DNA of 15,590 nucleotides, taken from NCBI GenBank assembly GCA_964554185.1, contig CAZKNJ010000043.1, positions 1 through 15,590 of the forward strand. Reading direction: 5' to 3'. Under the pieces are notes generated by a model. It saw only the letters and a list, made by a program, of their open reading frames with translations. It was not told the origin of the DNA and did not search any database. This document shows, in pieces, positions 6,526-12,351 of this stretch (position 1 is the stretch's first letter; each line of letters starts with the position of its first letter). The DNA is from CAZKNJ01 sp964554185. Its GTDB lineage: Bacteria; 4484-113. A program made the position numbers and the translations under genes.

Positions 6526-7737
6526 TCAGAATTCGCGTATCTTGCCGGTCACCACATGCAGCAAGACAAGGTAGTCCCGCAGGTGGCGGGTGATGAGGTA
6601 GCTGCGGCGCACCAGTTCGCGCCCGCGCTGGCCCAGCGCGCGGCACAGCTCCGGCTGGGTAAGCAAATAGCGTATCCAGTAGGCGCAGCCTTCCACCGAG
6701 TGCACGACATAGCCGTCGAAGCCGTTGTAGACCTGCGTGAGGATGCCGCCGGCGGCTCCGCCGATTACCGGCTTGCCCTTCCACAACGCCTCGGTGACCG
6801 TCAGGCCGAAGCCTTCCTTCAGGCTCTTCTGGATGACGATGGTGGCGCCGCGCTGCAGCGCGTTCACGATGTGGTCGGCTTCCGCCTCCAGCTCCAGAAT
6901 ATGCACATCCTCCACGCTCTCGGCCTGCCGGCGCACTTCGCGCAGCACTTCTGCGCCTTCGGGGTCGTCGGTTGCGCTGCCCCCCGCCAGCACCAAGCGG
7001 CAGGCGCAGTGCTTGCGTGCGAGCTGGAAGGCCTTGATGACGCCCACGGGGTCTTTGAAGCGGTCAAAGCGGCTGACCTGCAGCAGCACCGGCTTGTCCA
7101 GAGGTATGCCCAGGTCGGAGTACACGCGCTCCACCTCGCCTTCATCCAGGTCGCGGTTCTTCTCGCTGAACGGATCAATGGTCGGGGCAATCAAGTATTG
7201 CGCGTGCGGAAGCTGCCGGGCGAACCGCGACAAGGTGAAAACACTGGCCGTGTATTTCTCCACATAGCCGCGGATGAACTCCCACGCCTGCGGCGATGGC
7301 TGCGATAGGTCTATGTGGCAGCGCCAAACCCACGGCTGGTTCGTGTCCACCTCGCTGATAAGCCCCGCCGGCTGGGGATCGTGGATAAGCACCACATCGC
7401 CGGAAAGGTCCAGTTTCTTCGCATTCTCACGCTGCACCTGCAGGTAAACCTTGCGGTCGTCGTCGTCGAATCCCAGCAGATTACCCTGCAGGGCGTTATG
7501 TAGTTTCTTGGTCAAGCGGAAGAACTGCTCGTTGCCCTCAATCACTTCCCATCGTGTTTCAATGCCGATTTCACTAAGCAGCGGCACCAGCCGCTGAAGA
7601 ATCTCGGCGACTCCGCCGCCCACGCGCGTGGAGTTGACGGTTGTCAGCGAAAGCCCGGACAGCGTGGAGGCGAGGTTGCGTATCTTGCGTATCGGCGCAA
7701 CGCCGACCACCGGCTCGTAGTCCGCCAGCCTAATCAT
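6526..7737 (-). CDS. treT: Trehalose synthase TreT (trehalose glycosyltransferring synthase, GT4)
   Basis: TreT joins NDP-glucose to free glucose, forming trehalose in one reversible step. From ATG at 7737 the protein has 403 residues and matches archaeal and bacterial TreT closely: NSTRVGGGVAEIL at 35-47 (nucleotide-sugar loop), KLHNALQGN at 78-86, HDPQPAGL at 119-126, WRCHIDLS at 138-145, SRFDRFKDP at 222-230, DDPEG at 257-261, and EGFGLTVTEALWKGKPVI at 308-325 with the GT4 E-x7-E pair E308/E316. A longer frame opening at 7794 is rejected because the extra 19 residues are arginine/cysteine-rich and overlap the upstream gene's end, while the 7737 ATG has a GGAGGG ribosome binding site. It shares the 8 bases ATGATTAG with the end of the DUF5752 gene, implying coupled translation. 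Presence beside otsAB gives two trehalose routes in one locus. Confidence 0.92.
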   Translation of the reverse strand: MIRLADYEPVVGVAPIRKIRNLASTLSGLSLTTVNSTRVGGGVAEILQRLVPLLSEIGIETRWEVIEGNEQFFRLTKKLHNALQGNLLGFDDDDRKVYLQVQRENAKKLDLSGDVVLIHDPQPAGLISEVDTNQPWVWRCHIDLSQPSPQAWEFIRGYVEKYTASVFTLSRFARQLPHAQYLIAPTIDPFSEKNRDLDEGEVERVYSDLGIPLDKPVLLQVSRFDRFKDPVGVIKAFQLARKHCACRLVLAGGSATDDPEGAEVLREVRRQAESVEDVHILELEAEADHIVNALQRGATIVIQKSLKEGFGLTVTEALWKGKPVIGGAAGGILTQVYNGFDGYVVHSVEGCAYWIRYLLTQPELCRALGQRGRELVRRSYLITRHLRDYLVLLHVVTGKIREF

Positions 7738-8431
7738 CGGGCGCCCCCTCCTGCAGCACCCTCGCCAGCAGGCTGCGCAGCTCTTCCAGGTCAATCAAGT
7801 AGAAGTCAATCTCGCCGATGCGCCGGATGAGGTCCTTGTACCTCTTCTTGTCATTCATCAGCCAGCGCCGGAAGTCGTCCAGATTCCCGCCCAGCCGGCG
7901 GCGCGCGTCGTAAAAGTGGTAGTACACCGCGCTAACCTGCACCTGTTGTAGCTTCTCCGCTAGCTCGCCGACAGAATGCGCCACCAGGCCGCTGTCAGTC
8001 ACATGCAACACGCTGCGCTCGAAAAAGAAGTCAAACCCCGGCTTGGCCACCGGCACGTACACGCGCTCCGCCAGGTGGTTCTCGATGGCGGCCACCAGGT
8101 ACTCGCGCACCTCCTCGATGCTGCCGCATTCCTCGTAGGGATCCAGGTTCGCCAGCTTCTCCGCCAGCAAGTAGTCGTCCAGCGCCTGCGCCGCCCAGAT
8201 TGCGAAGTCGTTGGGGAAGGGCGATTGCTGGTAAGTGTGCTTGAGGAAGCAGCGGTACACGTGGTGGTAGATAACCTGCGGGTCCACGTGGCGCAGGGCG
8301 AACACCAGCTGCGCCAGGTTGCTGGCCTTCTGCCCGGTGGGGCTGATGAGGATGGAGCACTCCTTGAACTCAAACGGCGGGAGCTTGCTGCGGGTCTTCG
8401 CCGGCCTGTTGTTATTGCGCTCCTTCGGCAT
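7730..8431 (-). CDS. DUF5752 family protein, internally duplicated, partner of TreT
   Basis: This 233-residue protein has no known activity. I assign it to DUF5752, a family recalled as lying beside TreT-like glycosyltransferases; the assignment is from memory. It has no signal peptide or membrane segment. After a basic tail (1-17) it contains two related halves. Half one has FEFKECSILISPTG at 20-33, VIYHHVYRCFL at 53-63 and SIEEVREYLVAAIE at 104-117. Half two has FDFFFERSVLHVTDSG at 133-148, AVYYHFYDARR at 168-178 and DLEELRSLLARVLQE at 214-228. Aromatic and His residues of the YHH/YYH core (H56/H57 and H172) are shared. The start is ATG at 8431, because residues in frame upstream are arginine-rich and run into the nitroreductase gene. 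It is first in the trehalose block and overlaps treT by 8 bases. A role in controlling or assisting TreT is an inference from position. Confidence 0.75.
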   Translation of the reverse strand: MPKERNNNRPAKTRSKLPPFEFKECSILISPTGQKASNLAQLVFALRHVDPQVIYHHVYRCFLKHTYQQSPFPNDFAIWAAQALDDYLLAEKLANLDPYEECGSIEEVREYLVAAIENHLAERVYVPVAKPGFDFFFERSVLHVTDSGLVAHSVGELAEKLQQVQVSAVYYHFYDARRRLGGNLDDFRRWLMNDKKRYKDLIRRIGEIDFYLIDLEELRSLLARVLQEGAPDD

Positions 8432-8465
8432 AGTGCGTCCGCGACCCGGTGCGCGGGGTTCCCGT

Positions 8466-8474
8466 ATTGTAACA
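8466..8474 (-). promoter_or_regulatory. Extended -10 promoter of the trehalose block
   Basis: The minus strand reads TGT TACAAT. No good -35 is seen at 16-18 bases. Transcription would start near 8459, giving a leader of about 28 bases before the DUF5752 ATG at 8431. It sits in the 64-base gap after the nitroreductase stop codon, so the trehalose block can be expressed separately from the nitroreductase. Confidence 0.5.
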
Positions 8475-8495
8475 TGCAGTGGGACCGCGGGCGGA

Positions 8496-9029
8496 TTACT
8501 CCACCACAATCTCGCTGCGCGGACGGCGGTCGGTGCGGCGGCCGACGCGGGCGGGCTTCCCCACCGGCACCATCGCCACCGGCCGCTGGCCCTTGGGGAG
8601 ATTGAGCGCTTTCGCCGCTGCGCTTTCGTCAAACGCGCCGATCCAGCAGGTGCCGTAGCCCAGCGCGGTCGCCCCCAGCAGCAGGTTCTGCACCGCCGCG
8701 GCGGTGTCCTGCAGGCAGTACAGCGTGGCGCCCCGCTGGCCGTAGCGCGCGGCGCTTTCCTCGGGCACCGCGCAGACGACGATGACCACCGGCGCGTCGC
8801 CGATGAACTTCTGGCCGAAGGCGGCCTGCACCAGCGCCCGCTTGCGCGCGCCGTCCTTCACCACGTGGAAGCGCCAGGGCTGCATGTTGCCCGCGCTCGG
8901 CGTCCAGCGCAGGCACTCCAGCAGCAGCTCCAGGTGCTCCGCCGGCAACTCGTCCTGCCGGAAATAGCGGCAGCTTTGCCGCTCCAGGATGCTCTTGATG
9001 GTCTCGGGTGTTTCAGCCATTTGCGTCAT
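8496..9029 (-). CDS. Nitroreductase-family FMN-dependent oxidoreductase
   Basis: This family uses FMN and NAD(P)H to reduce nitro compounds, quinones or other acceptors in the cytoplasm. The 177-residue protein shows the FMN-site motifs RQSCRYF at 17-23 (the R-x-S-x-R-x-F type), TPSAGNMQPW at 43-52, a LQDTAAAVQNLLLGATALG helix at 106-124, GYGTCWIG at 124-131 and VPVGKPA at 154-160. It is on the short side, as in single-domain members of this type. The start is ATG at 9029, preceded by GGGGGCGG about 8 bases upstream. An ATG at 9020 has no such site, and upstream starts at 9065 and 9359 add low-complexity sequence running into the neighbouring promoter region. It is divergent from the lipoprotein genes. 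The true substrate cannot be read from the sequence. Confidence 0.88.
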   Translation of the reverse strand: MTQMAETPETIKSILERQSCRYFRQDELPAEHLELLLECLRWTPSAGNMQPWRFHVVKDGARKRALVQAAFGQKFIGDAPVVIVVCAVPEESAARYGQRGATLYCLQDTAAAVQNLLLGATALGYGTCWIGAFDESAAAKALNLPKGQRPVAMVPVGKPARVGRRTDRRPRSEIVVE

Positions 9030-9063
9030 TTCGCACCGCCCCCATGCGTGTTCTTGCGGCTTC

Positions 9064-9069
9064 ATTCTA
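9064..9069 (-). promoter_or_regulatory. Possible -10 of the nitroreductase gene
   Basis: TAGAAT on the minus strand lies 34 bases before the ATG at 9029. It has no TG extension and no good -35, so it is weaker than the other promoter calls. It shares the 145-base divergent gap with the lipoprotein promoter. Confidence 0.3.
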
Positions 9070-9106
9070 CTATGACCGCCGGTGTTTCGCCGCCGCATGC
9101 AATGGG

Positions 9107-9112
9107 TAGAAT
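9107..9112 (+). promoter_or_regulatory. Possible -10 of the first lipoprotein gene
   Basis: TAGAAT on the plus strand, with TG two bases further upstream than the extended -10 position. TATGAT at 9112-9117 is an alternative. No good -35 is seen. Either would give a leader of roughly 50-55 bases that includes the two hairpins at 9120-9153. Confidence 0.35.
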
Positions 9113-9119
9113 ATGATAG

Positions 9120-9153
9120 CCGGTTTCCCACCGGAGGGCTTGCCCGCGAGCCC
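9120..9153 (+). promoter_or_regulatory. Tandem hairpins in the leader of the first lipoprotein gene
   Basis: Two perfect 5-pair stem-loops stand side by side. CCGGT (9120-9124) pairs with ACCGG (9130-9134) around TTCCC, and GGGCT (9136-9140) pairs with AGCCC (9149-9153) around an 8-base loop. They lie between the predicted start of transcription and the AGGAGG at 9163-9168. They could affect translation or message stability; no known riboswitch class was recognised. Confidence 0.4.
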
Positions 9154-9174
9154 AAACCAGTTAGGAGGGGCATC

Positions 9175-10404
9175 ATGAGAGGCTCAGTCACAGCGCTGTT
9201 CACATTGGCGCTGATACTCAGTATCGCGGCATGCGGAGGAGGAGGCGGAGATGGAAACTCCGCGCCGACCACGCCTGCAATGTCGGACGAGGGCGCGCCG
9301 CGCGTAGTGTCGGTGAGCGCGCCGAGGGCCCGCGAGTGCGGAAGCGGTGAGGTCTTCATCTACTCCGCCGAAGCGGCTGGCCCGGAGGTGGATCACTGGT
9401 TCTGGGAACTCGGGCCGGGAAGCAGCCCGCAGATCTCGGTCAGCCCCAGGCCCATCGTCATCCTGCACAATCACCAGCCTTCCGAAGCGGACGCTGACTA
9501 CAGCGGGCGCGTGACCGTGTGGGATAACGAGGGGCGCGCCAGCACCACCGAGTTCAACTATTCGGTTGCCTACCGCTCCATCCCGCAAACCAGCTTCGGG
9601 GAGCTTCCGGAGACGTTTACTAACAACGGCTCTAACGGCCAGGCGGAGATTGAGTTCACGGTTAACCTCGTGGATGAGCGAGAAGCGGTCGTGGAACTTT
9701 CGGTGCTGGAAGGGGACGGCGTGTCCGTTTATCCCAAGAGGATCGCGATAGACTACTTTTCGGGCTACCGGCATCGCGCCGTGCTCACGAATTCGAAACC
9801 CGAATCCCGGGAGACCGTGCTCAGGCTCGCCATCATCACGCAACATGGCTGTGTGAACCGGCTGGTGCGCGGCCCGGTGCCGGGCAAGGAGTATCCCGCC
9901 GGCTCCATTGCGGTGATACCCTCAGAATGTGAAGTGTCGGTAGGTGATACCTTTGAAGTCGTGGTGTACATCACGCGCCTGCCTGTAGATGCGTTACACT
10001 TCGCCGCGGTTGAAGTGTACTACACAGAAGGTGTCGCACCGGTTATGGAATCGTGGAACCTCGGTGAGCCGGGCGGAGGGCAGTGGGAGAAGGACGGGAT
10101 TACGGCGCTGATTCCCCAGAGAATACTCGCGATGAACCTTGAGGACACGGAGTCTGTTTTCATCCATCAGGATATGAGCCTGGTTGCCGTGGGGATCTGT
10201 TCCCTCACCAATGGGGTCGAGGACCCGCAGCCGGTGCCGGCCGGCAGTTCGGGGGCCTTGTTTAACCTCAAGTTCCAGGCGACGGAAGCCGGGACCGCGA
10301 AGCTGTGGTTCCGCGAAGACTGCACGTTCGTCTATTCGGACGACACCAGCACCGCAGCACCCTACACTGAGTACATCGGCGCGGAGGTCACGGTCAACCC
10401 GTAA
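9175..10404 (+). CDS. Secreted lipoprotein with PKD-like and cohesin-like domains (paralogue 1)
   Basis: The 409-residue product starts with a lipoprotein signal peptide, lipobox SIAAC with C20 as the lipid-bearing residue, then a Gly/Pro/Thr linker (21-42). Residues about 43-135 resemble a PKD-like beta-sandwich (HWFWELGPG at 74-82, GRVTVWDNEGRAS at 111-123). Residues 136-235 are an unrecognised beta-rich region. Residues 240-409 look like a cohesin-type fold: IPSECEVSVGDTFEVVVYI at 248-266, a central loop with WEKDG at 304-308, and ALFNLKFQATEAGTAKLWF at 361-379. AGGAGG at 9163-9168 fixes the start at 9175; the longer frame from 9082 would bury the signal peptide. The next gene is a diverged tandem copy. 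It is likely displayed on the cell surface or periplasmic face, perhaps for protein or carbohydrate contact; no enzyme motif is visible. Domain names are by pattern only. Confidence 0.8.
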   Translation: MRGSVTALFTLALILSIAACGGGGGDGNSAPTTPAMSDEGAPRVVSVSAPRARECGSGEVFIYSAEAAGPEVDHWFWELGPGSSPQISVSPRPIVILHNHQPSEADADYSGRVTVWDNEGRASTTEFNYSVAYRSIPQTSFGELPETFTNNGSNGQAEIEFTVNLVDEREAVVELSVLEGDGVSVYPKRIAIDYFSGYRHRAVLTNSKPESRETVLRLAIITQHGCVNRLVRGPVPGKEYPAGSIAVIPSECEVSVGDTFEVVVYITRLPVDALHFAAVEVYYTEGVAPVMESWNLGEPGGGQWEKDGITALIPQRILAMNLEDTESVFIHQDMSLVAVGICSLTNGVEDPQPVPAGSSGALFNLKFQATEAGTAKLWFREDCTFVYSDDTSTAAPYTEYIGAEVTVNP

Positions 10405-10420
10405 GTCAGAAGCATTATCC

Positions 10421-10429
10421 TGTTATAAT
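10421..10429 (+). promoter_or_regulatory. Extended -10 promoter of the second lipoprotein gene
   Basis: TGT TATAAT is a perfect extended -10 in the 75-base gap between the two lipoprotein genes, with no good -35. It would give a leader of about 44 bases, so the second paralogue probably has its own transcript as well as any read-through from the first. Confidence 0.55.
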
Positions 10430-10441
10430 ATTCAGAGGAAT

Positions 10442-10462
10442 GCTCCAGCTGCGAGCCGGAGC
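10442..10462 (+). promoter_or_regulatory. Leader hairpin of the second lipoprotein gene
   Basis: GCTCC (10442-10446) pairs with GGAGC (10458-10462), then after an A/C mismatch GCT pairs with AGC around a GCG loop, giving 8 pairs in all. It lies between the promoter and the GAGG at 10470-10473. It is not followed by a T-run, so it is not an intrinsic terminator. Its place matches the hairpins in front of the first paralogue. Confidence 0.35.
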
Positions 10463-10479
10463 CTTACCCGAGGCGTGGT

Positions 10480-11640
10480 ATGAGGGGAATACGCCAACTA
10501 CTGATACTGACGGCAGCGATGCTGGCTTGCGCCGCATGCAACCTGGGGAACCACCCACGCGCGCACTGGCCGCTGATTGTGCGTGTCGGGCCGGAGATTG
10601 AGAAGATCGCCACGCCTAGCGGCCTGTGGGCCGGTGACTCTTTCACGTTCTCCGCCGAGATCAATGGTAGCCCAGTGGTCTCGTGGGACTGGGATTTCGG
10701 CGGCGGCGCCCATCCGAATACTTCCACCAAAGAGAAGCCAACAGTGATTCTGGTTAATCCTTCTCCCGTGAAAGACGCTGAATACACTTGTGCGCTGACA
10801 GTGACCGATGCCCAGGGGAACTCGGACACGACCAGCACTACGTATTGGGTGGGGTACGGCTGCGAACCACCACCCGTATTCGTCGGTCTGCCGGCGAGCA
10901 TAACCGGGAACTTCTCCTTCTCAATTCATGATGTGGATGGCGACGATGTTCTAATCACTATTGAGGTAGTGCAGGGCGATGTAACTGTCGAGCCTACAGT
11001 AATATACGCGACTTCCGCCAATTACGGACCCTTCTATATCACGGTCACGAACAATGGAGTGGACGAGCAATCTGTGGAGTTGGAAATCACGTTGGACAAC
11101 GGTTGGAGCACAGTGGTTGATTCCGTCTCCGGCACGGTTTCCGGAAGGTACTTGGACCCAGACACCATATACCTGATTCCCGACAGCGGCAAATTGAGCT
11201 GCGGCGAGGCGGTGCGCGTGGTGGTTTACACCGGAGGTCTGCCTGATCCCGTCGGCCAGTTCGATTCCATCCGGCTGGTGGCCGGAGAGGGTCTGGAACC
11301 GGTTAGCTATTCCTTCAATCTCGGCGTGCCCGGCGGCCTGCCCTACGAGAAAGACGGTCTCTTCAATCAGACACCGGACAATGTCACCGCGCTTGACCTG
11401 ACGCCGGAACAGCCGTACTCCGGCTTCGTGGAATGGGCCATTGTGATGACCAGCCCAGGCATTCCCGCGGGCACCGCCGGCCCCATTTTCAATCTAGAAT
11501 ACCGTGCAGTGGAGCCCGGCACCTGGAGCATCACCTTCGACCCAGAGTACACAGCTTACATCGAGCCGGACGGAATGACGCGCCATAGTTTCACTGCGTA
11601 CGAAGGATGCGAAGTCGTAGTCACGCCCGCGGAGGAGTGA
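10480..11640 (+). CDS. Secreted lipoprotein with PKD-like and cohesin-like domains (paralogue 2)
   Basis: This 386-residue protein is a diverged tandem copy of its upstream neighbour. The signal peptide ends in AMLACAAC; C17 or C20 could carry the lipid. Residues about 35-127 form a clearer PKD-like domain (WDWDFGGG at 69-76, YTCALTVTDAQGNSDT at 102-117). A middle beta-rich region runs 128-225. The cohesin-like region is 228-386 (IPDSGKLSCGEAVRVVVYT at 233-251, FNLGVPGGLPYEKDG at 279-293, PIFNLEYRAVEPGTWSITF at 335-353). Shared landmarks with the first copy are the NLG-PGG-EKDG block and the FNL-x-A-E-G-T segment. GAGG at 10470-10473 serves the ATG at 10480. A role on the cell surface is inferred from the lipobox and beta-sandwich domains; no catalytic motif, dockerin or sortase signal is seen. 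Confidence 0.8.
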   Translation: MRGIRQLLILTAAMLACAACNLGNHPRAHWPLIVRVGPEIEKIATPSGLWAGDSFTFSAEINGSPVVSWDWDFGGGAHPNTSTKEKPTVILVNPSPVKDAEYTCALTVTDAQGNSDTTSTTYWVGYGCEPPPVFVGLPASITGNFSFSIHDVDGDDVLITIEVVQGDVTVEPTVIYATSANYGPFYITVTNNGVDEQSVELEITLDNGWSTVVDSVSGTVSGRYLDPDTIYLIPDSGKLSCGEAVRVVVYTGGLPDPVGQFDSIRLVAGEGLEPVSYSFNLGVPGGLPYEKDGLFNQTPDNVTALDLTPEQPYSGFVEWAIVMTSPGIPAGTAGPIFNLEYRAVEPGTWSITFDPEYTAYIEPDGMTRHSFTAYEGCEVVVTPAEE

Positions 11641-11643
11641 CCG

Positions 11644-11664
11644 GCGCCGTGCTACAATCGGCGC
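11644..11664 (+). promoter_or_regulatory. Extended -10 promoter held inside an inverted repeat, leaderless start
   Basis: TGC TACAAT (11650-11658) lies exactly between GCGCCG (11644-11649) and CGGCGC (11659-11664), a perfect 6-base inverted repeat. The ATG of the B3/4 gene follows at once at 11665. Transcription six or seven bases after the -10 would begin at or next to this ATG, giving a leaderless message. No Shine-Dalgarno is present. The repeat could be an operator, a weak stem ending the lipoprotein transcript, or chance in GC-rich DNA. Confidence 0.5.
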
Positions 11665-12348
11665 ATGGAACTGGAGCGCTTACGCGTTGAGCTGGACGGC
11701 TTTACGGGCCGCTTCGGGCTGGCGCTGTTTGAGCAGGTGGCGATCAAGACCAGCCCGCCCGGGCTGCTGGACGAAATCTCCGCGCTCACCGGCGACTATC
11801 TCGCACGCGAGGTGGAGATGCCCGAGGACTTCGTCAAGGGTGTGCGCGGGCTGCTGCGCCAGGGCGGGTTCAAGCCCAGCGGCCGCAACCGCCCCGCCAG
11901 CGAATACCTCCTGCGCGACCTCGCCGAGGCGCGCGAGTTCAACTACATCAACAACCTGGTGGACATCAATAACCTGCTGTCGCTCAAGCACTTCCTGCCC
12001 ATGAGCGTGCTGGACGCGGACAAGTTTGAGGGCGACCCGCAGCTGCGCCTGGGCCGCGGGAAGGAGCGCTACGTGTTCAACCCGTCGGGACAGGACCTGG
12101 ACCTCACCGGCCTCATCATCACCGCCGACTTCTACGGCGGCGACTCGCGCGCGCTGGGCAGCCCCATCAAGGACTCCATGGACGGCAAGCTCGCGCCCGA
12201 CACCCGCAGCGCGCTGGCGGTGGTTTACAGCCACCCGCAGCTCACCACCGAGCGCCAGATGGAGGAGATCCTCATGGAATGGTGCGACCTGGTGCGCAAG
12301 CATGCGTCCGGCGCGGGCTTCCACACGCGGGTTGTCACCACCGAGTGA
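11665..12348 (+). CDS. Free-standing B3/4 domain protein (PheRS beta-like tRNA-binding/editing domain)
   Basis: The 227-residue protein carries a B3/4 domain, the part of phenylalanyl-tRNA synthetase beta that holds the editing site for mischarged Tyr-tRNA(Phe). Typical features are GGFKPSGRNRPASEYLLRDL at 67-86, NNLVDINNLLSL at 96-107, PMSVLDADKFEG at 112-123 and PIKDSMDGKLAPDTRSAL at 167-184. The rest of PheRS beta is absent, so it is a stand-alone relative. Such proteins are proposed to act in trans on tRNA or on amino-acid chemistry, but I know of no settled function. There is no signal peptide. The ATG at 11665 is preceded by a -10 rather than a Shine-Dalgarno, suggesting a leaderless message. 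The gene for a metal-receptor-like protein follows after 3 bases, so the two are probably one operon. Confidence 0.85.
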   Translation: MELERLRVELDGFTGRFGLALFEQVAIKTSPPGLLDEISALTGDYLAREVEMPEDFVKGVRGLLRQGGFKPSGRNRPASEYLLRDLAEAREFNYINNLVDINNLLSLKHFLPMSVLDADKFEGDPQLRLGRGKERYVFNPSGQDLDLTGLIITADFYGGDSRALGSPIKDSMDGKLAPDTRSALAVVYSHPQLTTERQMEEILMEWCDLVRKHASGAGFHTRVVTTE

Positions 12349-12351
12349 GCC

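Noticed and set aside
8432..8632. Longer start for the DUF5752 gene
   Set aside because: The added 67 residues are Arg/Trp/Pro-rich and overlap the end of the nitroreductase gene; an extended -10 lies just upstream of 8431.
9030..9359. Longer start for the nitroreductase gene
   Set aside because: The added residues are Pro/Ser-rich, cross the lipoprotein signal-peptide region on the other strand and extend past the predicted promoter; the family fold begins just after 9029.
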